A stretch of DNA of 39,047 bases from a virus, in IMG/VR virus record IMGVR_UViG_3300037493_001544, positions 1 to 39,047 of that record; one strand, 5' to 3'. The stretch's first letter is position 1; every line of letters starts with the position of its first letter. Below, one piece after another: positions 21,922 to 31,163 of the stretch. Both the position numbers and the translations under genes were made by a program. The notes beneath the pieces are model-generated. The model worked only from the letters and a program-made list of their open reading frames with translations, did not search any database and was not told the DNA's origin.

Positions 21922-23463
21922 TTATTTAATCGTACTAACACGTTTGCTTATCTTAGCTTTCATCTCACTAAGACTATTAACAATGTTATTGATTTCTACA
22001 GCAGAAATAGCTGGCATGTTGAATTGATACTTTTTAGACTCAGTAGCAAATCCATCTTTAGCTCTTTCAGCAAGAGATTCTAATTCACGAATAGCATACT
22101 CCTCATCTAATTGAATTGTATCAAACATACCATCATGTAGAATTCTAGTAGCTTCTTCTCTTGGCACAGTCATAATTGGAAGATACTCATAGCATCTACC
22201 TTTATGTTGACCAATACCTACCACTTTCATAGGATTGATAAGAACAATAACAGATTGATCACCACATCCAACATAGTGAATCTGATCAGCTGTAAAGTGT
22301 AAACCTGCAGCAGCACAATCTTGTGTACTCCAGTTACATTGTTCCATAGGCATACTAGTCACTTGTCCAATACGGATATCAAATGTTTTAGTCCAATCAT
22401 CTGTAAATCTATTCTCTGCTCTATTAGGTAGATCAAGATATAGTTCTACAAGATTACCAATCTTCTCACCATGGTCTACAGACCATGTTTCAGTGTAAGT
22501 ATATTCTTCCACTTCTCCTGATCCATCACAATTTTCACAATCTATCCAGTTATTATCATCTTCCCATTCTTCATCATACCATCCACCATCTCCTAAACAA
22601 TCAGGACATGTTGTTGTTGTATGAGTTTCTTCTTTGAATAGTTTATCATCATGTACAAGTTTGTATTCACCGTTCTCTAAGAACACTGTGTACTCAGATG
22701 GATTCTTCTTCCATACAGCTTTTACTTTGTTATATGCATTACTGATGAAATGTACAAGCTCAGGAGAACCATGAAGCGTTACAACATTTCTCAATGCTAC
22801 AACAAATCCTTGTCTAGTGATTCTAAATGAATTCTCACTCAAGAATCTGTATAGCTCATGTGCCACTTCAGCTCTTGGGTTTAAACAACACCACATAAAG
22901 AAGTTCTTCAATGCTACATACTCATCATCTTCATTCAATTGTACATGGAATACTTCTGTAGATGGTTCATTACTCACTCTATACACTACACGAACAAACT
23001 CCTCAACTAATATTTGAGGCATACTTCTAGATGTACCTGCTAAATAAACTGTTGTACCTTCCACTTTGAAATCAGGAAGAACATTAAGTATCTGAATACC
23101 TTGTTGTAAAGATTTGATTCTTTCTGCTTCAGCTCTAATCTTCTCTACATCAGCTGCCACTTCTGCAGAAGCTATAATAGCATGTATTTCATGCAAACTT
23201 CTTGCATTAGAAACAGCAACAAAATCTTCTTCTGTTGCTCCAGGCTTACTCATTATACTTCCGTCTCTTAACACCACAGTTAAGGTGTCATTTACCAATT
23301 TTAGATTTATGTAAGGTTTCTCAAACACTTCTTTGTCAAGATCATAATCAGAACCTGTTTGTTCTTGTTCCATTAGACTCTCTAACTTGTTAGCTACCAC
23401 TTTAGCTATTGCGTTCTCTGCTGTTTGCTTGAACCAGTCAAGACTTAAAAATTTGTTGCTCAT
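21922..23463 (-). CDS. rIIB: rIIB-like protein with inserted DnaJ-type zinc finger
   Basis: A 513-residue homologue of T4 rIIB. Matching segments are YRFLSENSFRITRQGFVVAL (T4: a domain with ITEDGYFYAWK) and the C-terminal DCAAAGLHF then VIVLINPMKVVGIGQHKGRCYEYLPI (T4: SRGLHV ... VVSIP ... MRTCQYEVV). Residues 286-317 form a CxxCxGxG pair (CPDCLGDGGW, CENCDGSGEV), a DnaJ-like zinc finger not in T4 rIIB, inserted between the matched blocks. rIIA/rIIB act in lysis control and exclusion in T4. The gene follows rIIA after a hairpin. Confidence 0.85.
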   Translation of the reverse strand: MSNKFLSLDWFKQTAENAIAKVVANKLESLMEQEQTGSDYDLDKEVFEKPYINLKLVNDTLTVVLRDGSIMSKPGATEEDFVAVSNARSLHEIHAIIASAEVAADVEKIRAEAERIKSLQQGIQILNVLPDFKVEGTTVYLAGTSRSMPQILVEEFVRVVYRVSNEPSTEVFHVQLNEDDEYVALKNFFMWCCLNPRAEVAHELYRFLSENSFRITRQGFVVALRNVVTLHGSPELVHFISNAYNKVKAVWKKNPSEYTVFLENGEYKLVHDDKLFKEETHTTTTCPDCLGDGGWYDEEWEDDNNWIDCENCDGSGEVEEYTYTETWSVDHGEKIGNLVELYLDLPNRAENRFTDDWTKTFDIRIGQVTSMPMEQCNWSTQDCAAAGLHFTADQIHYVGCGDQSVIVLINPMKVVGIGQHKGRCYEYLPIMTVPREEATRILHDGMFDTIQLDEEYAIRELESLAERAKDGFATESKKYQFNMPAISAVEINNIVNSLSEMKAKISKRVSTIK

Positions 23464-23493
23464 TTTATTTAATTTTAATTGTTACTTTTTAAT

Positions 23494-23515
23494 AAAGGGG
23501 GATTGCTCCCCCTTT
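23494..23515. terminator. Hairpin between rIIA and rIIB (probable terminator/attenuator)
   Basis: AAAGGGGG (23494-23501) and CCCCCTTT (23508-23515) pair perfectly with a 6-nt loop. On the - strand only a short, interrupted T-run follows, so it may be a leaky terminator that tunes rIIB relative to rIIA. Confidence 0.6.
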
Positions 23516-23518
23516 TCT

Positions 23519-25816
23519 TTAATCTACTAAATTTTCTATTGTTTCTTCAGTTAACACTTCTTCATTGATTCTAATGTTGTAGTGTTTTAGATCTACTCTG
23601 TGTTTGTAATACTTGAATAAGTCAGTCATTACACCTACCATCTGATCGCTTTCAGTAAAATATCCTGCTCTAGAGCATAAAGGATTCAAGAATGTAAGTT
23701 TCTCAAAGATGTCCAACATTTCTAAATACTCTGGATAGATGTTCATGTCAAACAATTTATGTTCTTCAGCCACTGTTAACATTGCTGCTTTTAAAGATCC
23801 ATCGCTATCATAATAATGAGTGCGTTTGTAATCCAGTAATGTTCTTATCTTATTAGAAAGATCTTTAGATACAAATTCTATCTGATCTACTCTATCAAAG
23901 ATGTGTCTGTAATTACTTATCATGTCATTGATTAACATTGATGTGATTATTCTTTTGAATGGTGCATTTTTCCCCTCCATAAATTTGTCGTATGATATTA
24001 AATTGTGAATGTCTAATTGTTCTACTATTTTAAGTTCTCTAGCAGAAAATGTAATTACTTCTATTTTCTGTTTTTGCATCACTCCATACAAAGCATCAAG
24101 CTTCATATATTCATCGTGATGAGCATACACCTTTAAGTGCTTAGCACTTGCAAGATCTTCTAACTTATATAGTTGTGAATCAAACTTACACTTTCTACCA
24201 TCATTCCATCTCATTAAGTCTACACCTTTCTTACCAACAATCTCTCCCTGAATCTTAAGTCTTTTACCAGATGTTCCAGTAGTAGCAACCTTAACTTTCT
24301 TTTTGCTATCAATAAAAGATTGTGGTACAACCAATTCATCAAGATTAACAAACTTCTCCTCAATCAAAGATAGAATGTATTGATATTCTTTAATAACATC
24401 TCTCCATTGTGATTTTGGATAATTAGCAAGACCTAATAAGTGATAATAAGTTTCTCTGTTATACTTAGCACGAATTCCTAATTTCATAGGTTCAGCTCGT
24501 TTAACAATGAAATTGTAATCACTCTCTGTACATGTAGCTCTTAGATAATCTTTCTTGATACCAGGAATTCTATCATCATACATCCACACTTTAGAACGTC
24601 CACTACATACAGATTCTATAGTGTATCCCCATGTATAATGTTTATCTGTGTTTTGCATTCTTTTATATCTCAACATAAACTTAGAAGGAAATGCATAATT
24701 TATGATTTCTTGTTTATGCATCTTATATAATGCAGGGAAGTTGATAAGATTAACACCTTCTATCTCTGGAACAGCAATTTGTACTTGAGAGAACTTAATG
24801 AAATCATCAATTCTTTCTGTATTACCATTACCCATTGTAATTCTATGACCATTCTTCTCAAGATAATTAACTACAGAAGAAATATCATTACCTTCTGTCA
24901 ATTGTTCATTATACTTGTTTACGAAATAATCTGCTACATTACTAAGTTTAGTTAGAATGATTTGTTTAGCTTCCTGAGTATATCTCAAACTCTCTCTATT
25001 AGGAGTTGGATAAAGTCCATCAGTTAATGTGAATCTAAGAGCTACAGGGAAATCAATTCTATCAATACCCACCTTCTCGAAATCAAGAGGATAGTAAACA
25101 TTATCTAAACAAATGTGTAATCTATCATCTGTAGACATTTCAGAGAACTGAAAATGTGTGTGTCTAGAGATAACAAAATCATTAGTAATAGTAGAATCAC
25201 TTGGTACATCAAAGTATACACTTTCGAAATAACAAAGTTGCTCCTTAATCTTCTTACGGAATTGATATGCATCACTATACTTAACAGGGATAATCACCTT
25301 TACACCATTACCTTCTGTTGTAGGCATTTCATATAAAAGATCGATAGTGTTAGTATCTTCTCCTTCATACATCATATACTTACGTTCCATACCATCTTTT
25401 CTACATACAAAGTAGAAACTACTAGAATATGCAAGAGGTGCCTTGAAACCTAATCCCATCATACCAAGCTCAGTGTTACTGTCACGCTTAGTTGATTTAC
25501 CATACTTACTAATAATGTTTTTCACATCATCAGCATCTAGACCAATACCAAAATCCTCTACGCAGAATTCATAATTGTAACTAGAATTTTCTTTAAATGA
25601 TACAATGATAGGAGTGTCCACTCCAGCTCTTCTATGGCTATCTAATGCATTTGATGCACATTCTCGGATAGCAGAACCTATGTCATCAGAATATAAATTC
25701 TTACTTAACATCTGCATCAATATCTGTGCAGAATCTAAGTCTAGTGACATTCCTATACTTTCTTGTGATTGTCCTTCTAATAGGACGTTGCTTTCTGTCT
25801 GTTTTTCTAAAATCAT
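23519..25816 (-). CDS. rIIA: rIIA-like GHKL ATPase
   Basis: A 765-residue homologue of T4 rIIA, close to its usual length (about 725). The N-terminal GHKL ATPase motifs are clear: RECASNALDS (51-60, N box), VEDFGIG (86-92, G1 box) and LGMMGLGFKAP (117-127, G2 box), with the loop ISKYGKST nearby. The long remaining part is unknown. In T4 rIIA works with rIIB and is tied to membrane and lysis phenotypes and to lambda Rex exclusion. It lies directly upstream of rIIB, as in T4. Confidence 0.88.
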   Translation of the reverse strand: MILEKQTESNVLLEGQSQESIGMSLDLDSAQILMQMLSKNLYSDDIGSAIRECASNALDSHRRAGVDTPIIVSFKENSSYNYEFCVEDFGIGLDADDVKNIISKYGKSTKRDSNTELGMMGLGFKAPLAYSSSFYFVCRKDGMERKYMMYEGEDTNTIDLLYEMPTTEGNGVKVIIPVKYSDAYQFRKKIKEQLCYFESVYFDVPSDSTITNDFVISRHTHFQFSEMSTDDRLHICLDNVYYPLDFEKVGIDRIDFPVALRFTLTDGLYPTPNRESLRYTQEAKQIILTKLSNVADYFVNKYNEQLTEGNDISSVVNYLEKNGHRITMGNGNTERIDDFIKFSQVQIAVPEIEGVNLINFPALYKMHKQEIINYAFPSKFMLRYKRMQNTDKHYTWGYTIESVCSGRSKVWMYDDRIPGIKKDYLRATCTESDYNFIVKRAEPMKLGIRAKYNRETYYHLLGLANYPKSQWRDVIKEYQYILSLIEEKFVNLDELVVPQSFIDSKKKVKVATTGTSGKRLKIQGEIVGKKGVDLMRWNDGRKCKFDSQLYKLEDLASAKHLKVYAHHDEYMKLDALYGVMQKQKIEVITFSARELKIVEQLDIHNLISYDKFMEGKNAPFKRIITSMLINDMISNYRHIFDRVDQIEFVSKDLSNKIRTLLDYKRTHYYDSDGSLKAAMLTVAEEHKLFDMNIYPEYLEMLDIFEKLTFLNPLCSRAGYFTESDQMVGVMTDLFKYYKHRVDLKHYNIRINEEVLTEETIENLVD

Positions 25817-25827
25817 TTTTCTTTAAT

Positions 25828-26115
25828 TTAAATTGTTTCTCTTTTTACTAACCAAATATTTCTGTAATTAAAATCTACATACTTCTCTTTAGTATGTCCT
25901 TCTCCTGTTAATGTACCTCTTCTATCCCATGAACGTACATCATGTTCTTTAAAAGAACATTTCACTCTAGAATAATATGTATCACCTCTGTAATTAGTAT
26001 TCTTAGCTAACTTCATTGGTCTAAGAATTTTTACATATTGAATGTAACCATTACCATGAATGATCACTTCATCTCCTTTTTGTAATTCATCAATTGTAAT
26101 TTCTCTATTTTCCAT
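25828..26115 (-). CDS. Unknown protein (small beta barrel-like)
   Basis: A 95-residue protein with alternating strands (GDEVIIHGNGYIQYVKIL, YYSRVKCSFKEH) suggestive of a small SH3- or OB-like barrel. No motif is recognised. It ends 11 bases before the rIIA start. Function unknown. Confidence 0.68.
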   Translation of the reverse strand: MENREITIDELQKGDEVIIHGNGYIQYVKILRPMKLAKNTNYRGDTYYSRVKCSFKEHDVRSWDRRGTLTGEGHTKEKYVDFNYRNIWLVKRETI

Positions 26116-26119
26116 AATT

Positions 26120-26440
26120 TTAACTTAATAATTCAATTTTATCTAATAAATCTTTTGTTGCTCTAGCAATCATTTTTTCTTTAAGTTGTTTTTGGAAACC
26201 AGCATTCAATCCTTTTCTAAAATCGAACATACTTTCATAACTAAGTTCTTTAACTTTTCTAGTACCACTACCAGTTGATTCCCATTCAGATGGAACATAT
26301 AAAGAACCACCATCATAATCTCCATTCTGCTTAAGAAAATTTGTAATCTTATCTGCTATATCACGTACAAATACATCAATTTGTTGATCTACTTTATGTT
26401 CAATCATTTTGTCTATTTGACCTGTTTTCATTTCTGCCAT
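26120..26440 (-). CDS. Unknown helical protein
   Basis: A 106-residue helical, charged protein (IEHKVDQQIDVFVRDIADKI, then GFQKQLKEKMIARATKDLLDKI), with a strand-like middle. No family is recognised. It lies between the UDG-like gene and the small barrel protein, in the same direction. Confidence 0.68.
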   Translation of the reverse strand: MAEMKTGQIDKMIEHKVDQQIDVFVRDIADKITNFLKQNGDYDGGSLYVPSEWESTGSGTRKVKELSYESMFDFRKGLNAGFQKQLKEKMIARATKDLLDKIELLS

Positions 26441-26459
26441 GTTTTCTAATTTTTAATTG

Positions 26460-27179
26460 TTAAAAGGGCGGATCAATGTCTAACCACATCACACTAAACC
26501 CATTGTTTTCTTCTAATAATCTATTAACCTTTGTGAATACACCTTCTGTATCCCAATCTATTCCTTTATAAGATGCACTTGCTGGATGACTCACTTCAAA
26601 TACATGAGCAAATATGCCTGTGTATTTTTTGTATTTAGCTGCATCTTTACCAAGAAACACAATTGGTACACCTAAGTAGTTAATCACTTCCTCAAACAGA
26701 TATTTAATAAATGGTTCCCATATATCTAAATGAGAGCCTGCTTTATTAATCTCTGTAGTTAAAGCGGCATTAAGCATTAACACTCCCTGATGAGCTAAGA
26801 AGCTCACATCTGGATTCTCTATAATGTGTAAGTTTAACCCATCATAAAATTCTTTCTCCATAGCTCTATAAAACTGATCTAATGAAGGTTGAACCTGTTC
26901 TGTAATAGAACAGCCCATAAGTAATCCATCTGCTACAGGAGCATCATTCTTAAGTGTATGATATGGACATAGTCCTACCATCACCACTTTAATATCATCT
27001 AATGGTGTCTCTAAGAAACATCTCCAAACATGCATAGAGAGAGGAGCAACTCTTTTGCCCCTCTTACTCTCTGCTTTTAGAAATGCATAAATCTTATCAC
27101 ACTCTTCACTCTCTATAAATGGACGCATCTTTGCATGCCAACTAGGGTGAAACTGATGTTTAAAATTATCCCATTTCAT
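26460..27179 (-). CDS. Uracil-DNA glycosylase homologue lacking catalytic Asp
   Basis: A 239-residue protein with the fold marks of family 1 UDG. The active-site loop GQDPYH is GLCPYH (69-74): the water-activating Asp is Cys71 and the Gln is Leu70. Other UDG elements are kept: VLMLNAALT with the uracil-reading Asn (137), and VSHPASAS with the conserved His (198). Loss of the Asp usually cuts activity strongly, so it may be a weak enzyme, a different glycosylase, or a binding protein for uracil-containing or modified DNA. Length is normal. Confidence 0.82.
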   Translation of the reverse strand: MKWDNFKHQFHPSWHAKMRPFIESEECDKIYAFLKAESKRGKRVAPLSMHVWRCFLETPLDDIKVVMVGLCPYHTLKNDAPVADGLLMGCSITEQVQPSLDQFYRAMEKEFYDGLNLHIIENPDVSFLAHQGVLMLNAALTTEINKAGSHLDIWEPFIKYLFEEVINYLGVPIVFLGKDAAKYKKYTGIFAHVFEVSHPASASYKGIDWDTEGVFTKVNRLLEENNGFSVMWLDIDPPF

Positions 27180-27345
27180 CTTCTAGTAATTGTCTAATTG
27201 ATTCTTTACATAATTCTATTTCGTGATCAGGAGATCCTCCTTCTTCTATTTCATCATGACATAGAGAAACAAAATCCCATATCTCTTCAAACTTATCTGG
27301 GTGATCATTCTTTAATGATCTGGCCCATTGTACTAATTCTTCCAT
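27166..27345 (-). CDS. Small acidic protein, unknown
   Basis: Direct translation gives 59 residues from ATG 27345 to TAA 27166-27168. It is acidic and helical (LVQWARSLKNDHPDKFEEIW, then HEIELCKESIRQLLEDE). The ATG overlaps the stop of the DUF932 gene (TAATG) and its end overlaps the UDG start by 14 nt, so it is a coupled member of this operon. Function unknown. It may be an accessory or inhibitor protein. Confidence 0.62.
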   Translation of the reverse strand: MEELVQWARSLKNDHPDKFEEIWDFVSLCHDEIEEGGSPDHEIELCKESIRQLLEDEMG

Positions 27346-28103
27346 TATACAGCAAATAATTCTAATTGAGTAGCTGGTTTAGTAATAGGTTTGCTAACAA
27401 TACCTGCAGCATCTAAGAAGAATGAGTGAGCATCAATGTGATTACCCATCCATAAGCTTGGGTGAACCTCTTTCATACTGAATGTAGTGAATTGATAAAG
27501 TTCCCATAAGCTATCTGGTGCACCATAATCATGTGTAGGCTTATCAAGCTCTCTCCTGATGATGTTAAGCTGTGTAGATTCAATGAATTCTTCTTCAATG
27601 ATCATACGTCCTATTAGTTCAGCCTGAGCTCTTCTATCCAATTGAATAGTTTTCATGATATCTCTTTCTTTCTGCATTCTGGTGAAAGCTTCTCCAGCAT
27701 CCATAATGTACTCTGTAATAGCTTGTGGTGTGAATGTTTGAATCTCTCCAACATGTTTATGTTTAAAAGATCCATAATCACCACTTACACAACCATTGCT
27801 ACAAATAAAGATCTTGGTACCAATAGCAAACTTTAATGATAATGATTTATCATAGCTATTTTGCCAACCAATCTGTAATTGCATCTCACTGTCAGCTACA
27901 TTCTTAATTGTGAACTTACCATTAGCAACTTTACCATCTCTTGCAGATGTATAAAGCTCTTGGTCTAGGGTAAACCCTGCTTGATGAATACTCTCAAGTG
28001 TTAGGTCCATTAATTCTGCATGACTTACAGGTTTGTAAGTGCGTGTTTGTTGAGGAAGTGGTGCTGCTAGCAACATTCCTCTTGCGGTGTTGTAATTTTC
28101 CAT
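27345..28103 (-). CDS. DUF932-family protein
   Basis: A 252-residue protein of the DUF932 (phage/plasmid-like) family. The family hallmark is seen as IFICSNGCVSGDYGSFKHKHVG, split here as CSNG followed by a basic His-containing region, with a preceding strand NSYDKSLSLKFAIG. Later parts are helical (about 150-200). Function is unknown, although the family is common on plasmids and phages near replication genes. It precedes a small acidic gene and the UDG homologue in one operon. Confidence 0.75.
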   Translation of the reverse strand: MENYNTARGMLLAAPLPQQTRTYKPVSHAELMDLTLESIHQAGFTLDQELYTSARDGKVANGKFTIKNVADSEMQLQIGWQNSYDKSLSLKFAIGTKIFICSNGCVSGDYGSFKHKHVGEIQTFTPQAITEYIMDAGEAFTRMQKERDIMKTIQLDRRAQAELIGRMIIEEEFIESTQLNIIRRELDKPTHDYGAPDSLWELYQFTTFSMKEVHPSLWMGNHIDAHSFFLDAAGIVSKPITKPATQLELFAV

Positions 28104-28117
28104 AATTTCTATTTTTG

Positions 28118-28333
28118 TTATAATCCTAGTTCTACAAGTTTTTTGTGTAATATTGGTTTTTCTTCATCTGAAATACTATCAAAATATTCCATAAGCTCAT
28201 TGAATCCATAATAGTATTTTCTAAGCTCTTCAGTAGCTCTTTGAATACCATATCCTTCATGTTGTTCTTTAGAATTACCAAAATCAATTAACTCTTGAGC
28301 TTGTTCTTCTAATTCATCTATGATGTTTGCCAT
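28118..28333 (-). CDS. Small acidic helical protein, unknown
   Basis: A 71-residue acidic helical protein (IIDELEEQAQELIDFG, then LRKYYYGFNELMEYFDSISDEEKPIL). No motif is recognised. It sits between DUF932 and a 55-codon gene. Function unknown. Confidence 0.66.
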   Translation of the reverse strand: MANIIDELEEQAQELIDFGNSKEQHEGYGIQRATEELRKYYYGFNELMEYFDSISDEEKPILHKKLVELGL

Positions 28334-28337
28334 AAGT

Positions 28338-28505
28338 TTATCCTAATGTTAGTGATATTTTTCTTCGAAAAAATCTTGTTAATACTGCTTCTAAGTTTTC
28401 TACACTGATACACTCTATTTCATCTCTTGATGATGTACCAAGCCATTCAATGTTTTCTTTAATCTCTTCTTCGAGCATTTCTAGCTCATTATCTAAACAA
28501 TTCAT
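28338..28505 (-). CDS. Small acidic protein, unknown
   Basis: Direct translation gives 55 residues from ATG 28505 to TAA 28338-28340: an acidic helix (NELEMLEEEIKENIEW), then a short basic end (RFFRRKISLTLG). The ATG overlaps the primase stop (ATGA), supporting cotranslation. Function unknown. Confidence 0.6.
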   Translation of the reverse strand: MNCLDNELEMLEEEIKENIEWLGTSSRDEIECISVENLEAVLTRFFRRKISLTLG

Positions 28506-29506
28506 ATTAGTTCTCTTTGTATTAAATATTTCTCAATTGTCTTTAATCCATGTATGCGTGCTAAATCAGCCCAATCCTTAATTCCTTCATCTAGATAGAT
28601 TCTAGGTACATTGCAATACTCAAACCCAAACTTATCAGTTATCATTTGAGAATTCTTTACACCAGTTTCATCACTATCGAAGCTTAATATTTGGACATCA
28701 GAATTTTCCTTAATGTATTCAACATTCTCATCAGAGAAACATCCAATACCTTCATTCTGAACTGCACAGCAACATGGAAATACTTTTTTCATCACCATGT
28801 AATCCTTCTTACTCTTATTGATAAATGCTACATCACAATCTTTGATATCTTGTAATCCATCCATCATAGTAATAGGCACATTATTAGGCATCCACTTATT
28901 CTTTTTGTCTGCAAATGGTCTATAGATTTTCCAATGGCCTTCATATAGATAACCAAATCTCAACTCAGAGTCCTTAATTGGAAACTTTTGTTTGTTGAGA
29001 TATACTGTATCAATTGAATATACATTGTTAGCTCTAAGATCATCTATGTCCTGGTAATACCCATTCCAATAGGCCAGCTCTTCGTTAGTAAACTTTCTAG
29101 TCTTCACTTGAATAAAATACTCACGTTTAGATGTGGCAGTTGGTTGTGAATAATCAGCAACAATCCTCTCATAGTTCTTTGTAGAGGATGCATTCATTAT
29201 CCCTAGGTCAAAATCTCTATCAATCATTAACAATGCTTCACGCAATGATGGTAAATTGAACAGCATTATTACAAAATCAAAGCATCCACCTTTCTTGCTG
29301 GAATCTCCAAAATCTATAAATCTTAATGCTCCTCCTCTATATCCTATAATGAATGAAGGATGTTTTTCATTTCTAAAGGGAGAATAAGTAACGGTATTAA
29401 TTTTCCAGTTCTGATGTGGCATATACATTTTATAGATATCATATTCAGATATCATGTTTAATATGCTATCAGGTGTTAAGTCTAACTTCTTTCTTCCTTT
29501 TATCAT
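28502..29506 (-). CDS. DNA primase (DnaG-type, Toprim)
   Basis: A 334-residue primase-like protein. The N-terminal catalytic-core entry is VTYSPFRNEKHPSFIIGYRGG (about 40-61) and FIDFGDSSKKGGCFDFV. The Toprim part has the Glu of NEGIG and DSDETG, the usual acidic Toprim residues, with KDWADLARI near the end. It makes RNA primers for the phage fork. The start is set at ATG 29506, because an ATG at 29533 would lie inside a terminator hairpin and add a tail encoded by its T-run. It has no obvious zinc-binding domain. Confidence 0.82.
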   Translation of the reverse strand: MIKGRKKLDLTPDSILNMISEYDIYKMYMPHQNWKINTVTYSPFRNEKHPSFIIGYRGGALRFIDFGDSSKKGGCFDFVIMLFNLPSLREALLMIDRDFDLGIMNASSTKNYERIVADYSQPTATSKREYFIQVKTRKFTNEELAYWNGYYQDIDDLRANNVYSIDTVYLNKQKFPIKDSELRFGYLYEGHWKIYRPFADKKNKWMPNNVPITMMDGLQDIKDCDVAFINKSKKDYMVMKKVFPCCCAVQNEGIGCFSDENVEYIKENSDVQILSFDSDETGVKNSQMITDKFGFEYCNVPRIYLDEGIKDWADLARIHGLKTIEKYLIQRELI

Positions 29507-29510
29507 AGCT

Positions 29511-29545
29511 CTAAAAATAAAAACCCCCATCATTTCTGATGAGGG
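29511..29545 (-). terminator. Rho-independent terminator with GAAA loop
   Basis: On the - strand a 9-bp stem (one G-T wobble; + strand arms 29524-29532 and 29537-29545) with a GAAA tetraloop is followed by TTTTTATTTTT. It ends the SSB/Sak4 transcript and lies upstream of the primase start. Confidence 0.85.
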
Positions 29546-29566
29546 CCTCTACCGAATTAATAATTA

Positions 29567-30439
29567 TTAATAATCATCACCCTCATCAGAAATATATGCA
29601 TCAGAAGCCACTAGGTTATCATCTGCATTATAATCCTGTAAATCTTTAAATGTATAATAGTCTTTACAACCATATTCACCTATAACATTCACAACAAATT
29701 TCTCATGTGCTTTCAAGTCACGAGGCTTCTTATTCTTAAGATCTGTCTGAACTTTTTTGCTTCCATAATCAACAAGTCTAAATTGTTTCAATGCATATCC
29801 ACTTAAGAATGCTTTGTTATAGATCCCTTGATATTCTTTAGACTCTCCATCTCTCTCTTTAACTATTACAGTTGCAAGAGATACAACAGATTTAGCCCAC
29901 TCACCATCAATTTGGTCTTTTAAGTCTTTTACATTACCACGCATCAACTTCTTCCATTCTAATTGTAGAACAGTATCTGCATCACGATAGTCAAGATCAG
30001 CTAACCATGTTCTCATAAAGTTATAAAGATCCTCTTCACCTGTATAAGCTACACGATAATCTCTTCCTTTAGTGAACCATTCAGCTAGATCATTTTCATC
30101 AGCTGCCCAAGAACACATACCAATAGAATTGATATACTGATTCTTAGTCTGATCTTTATTTTCTCTCTCCTTGTCTTCTAAAAAGAATGACACCTTGAAT
30201 TTGTCTTTGTTCTTAACTTCTTCTAACCAGAAATCAACACGTAGATAGTTATTACCATCTTTTGTCTCACCTAAATACTCAGCAGCTTTGCTATCTTCTT
30301 TAAGCTCCATACCTAGAATGTCTTTAAACTCTTCAATTGTTGGATTAATTGCAATCACGTTTGCTTCAAACAAACCTACTTTCTTAGAAAAATCTCCACC
30401 ACCTGTGTTTTCTCTTTTCTTTCCTCCGATACTACTCAT
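29567..30439 (-). CDS. Candidate ssDNA-binding protein (SSB-like)
   Basis: A 290-residue protein with a strand-rich central region (DGNNYLRVDFWLEEV, FKVSFFLED, DYRVAYTGEE) and a very acidic C-terminal end (SDAYISDEGDDY), the usual protein-docking tail of SSB proteins. It lies next to a Sak4-like ATPase, a known partner arrangement in phages where Sak4 works with an SSB. No sequence signature of an OB fold can be verified by eye, so the call is from tail, context and composition. Confidence 0.55.
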   Translation of the reverse strand: MSSIGGKKRENTGGGDFSKKVGLFEANVIAINPTIEEFKDILGMELKEDSKAAEYLGETKDGNNYLRVDFWLEEVKNKDKFKVSFFLEDKERENKDQTKNQYINSIGMCSWAADENDLAEWFTKGRDYRVAYTGEEDLYNFMRTWLADLDYRDADTVLQLEWKKLMRGNVKDLKDQIDGEWAKSVVSLATVIVKERDGESKEYQGIYNKAFLSGYALKQFRLVDYGSKKVQTDLKNKKPRDLKAHEKFVVNVIGEYGCKDYYTFKDLQDYNADDNLVASDAYISDEGDDY

Positions 30440-30451
30440 CTTAATTTAATT

Positions 30452-31123
30452 TTAGTTATAATATTCATTTAATGTATTCACTACTAGTTGTAAGTCATTT
30501 GGTATTTTTGTTTCTGCAAACATACCATCAGGACTTTTTGCAGGCATTTTCTTATATCGATTAGTTACAAAGCTATATGTAGCAGCACCATCTTTTGTTT
30601 CCTCTACATTAGTGTAAAGACAAACAGTTAACAGTCCTTCTAATAACACTTGGTTATCGATTAACTTACCTGCAGTTTTGATTTTGTATCCTATTATCTC
30701 TCCACCATCTTCAATAGTTTCTGGGTGAGTTAAATAGAACACTGTGATGTCATCACGTAATTGTCTAGCAGTTCTAAACAGATCAACCATATCTCTAGCC
30801 ATAACGCTAAACTTGGTAAATCCTACTTCAGTTGCTTTAGCCACTATATTGAATCCCATAATGTAATTAGAGTCTTCAATAATAATGTTCTTAATGTGAG
30901 GAGCTTTTTCAGAAATAGTTTTTAACAAACGAGAGATCTCATTTGCATCATCTACTTCCTTGTAATTCTTCTTTTCTGCGTTGTAAAGCTTTTCAGATCC
31001 TTTGAAAGGAAGTTCTTTCTTTGCAACATTAATGATGTACGTTTCTTCTGGATTCAGATGCTTAATACTAGTTGATTTACCTGTACCTGTAGCACCAACA
31101 ATCCCTACTAATTTACTTGCCAT
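30452..31123 (-). CDS. Sak4-like RecA-fold ATPase (ssDNA annealing/recombination)
   Basis: A 223-residue AAA_24/Sak4-type ATPase. Walker A is GATGTGKST (10-18), a Walker B-like strand is NIIIEDSNYI, and FYLTHPE is the strand that carries a sensor-type residue. The layout and size match phage Sak4 recombinases, which assist annealing of ssDNA with SSB. It lies just upstream of the SSB-like gene. An alternative is a general phage NTP-binding protein of the same fold. Confidence 0.75.
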   Translation of the reverse strand: MASKLVGIVGATGTGKSTSIKHLNPEETYIINVAKKELPFKGSEKLYNAEKKNYKEVDDANEISRLLKTISEKAPHIKNIIIEDSNYIMGFNIVAKATEVGFTKFSVMARDMVDLFRTARQLRDDITVFYLTHPETIEDGGEIIGYKIKTAGKLIDNQVLLEGLLTVCLYTNVEETKDGAATYSFVTNRYKKMPAKSPDGMFAETKIPNDLQLVVNTLNEYYN

Positions 31124-31163
31124 TGTTTACTTGCTTTAATTATTAATATTTAGTTTTAAGTTA

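Noticed and set aside
28502-29533. Longer primase start at 29533
   Set aside because: It lies inside a terminator hairpin and would translate the T-run. ATG 29506 is more likely.
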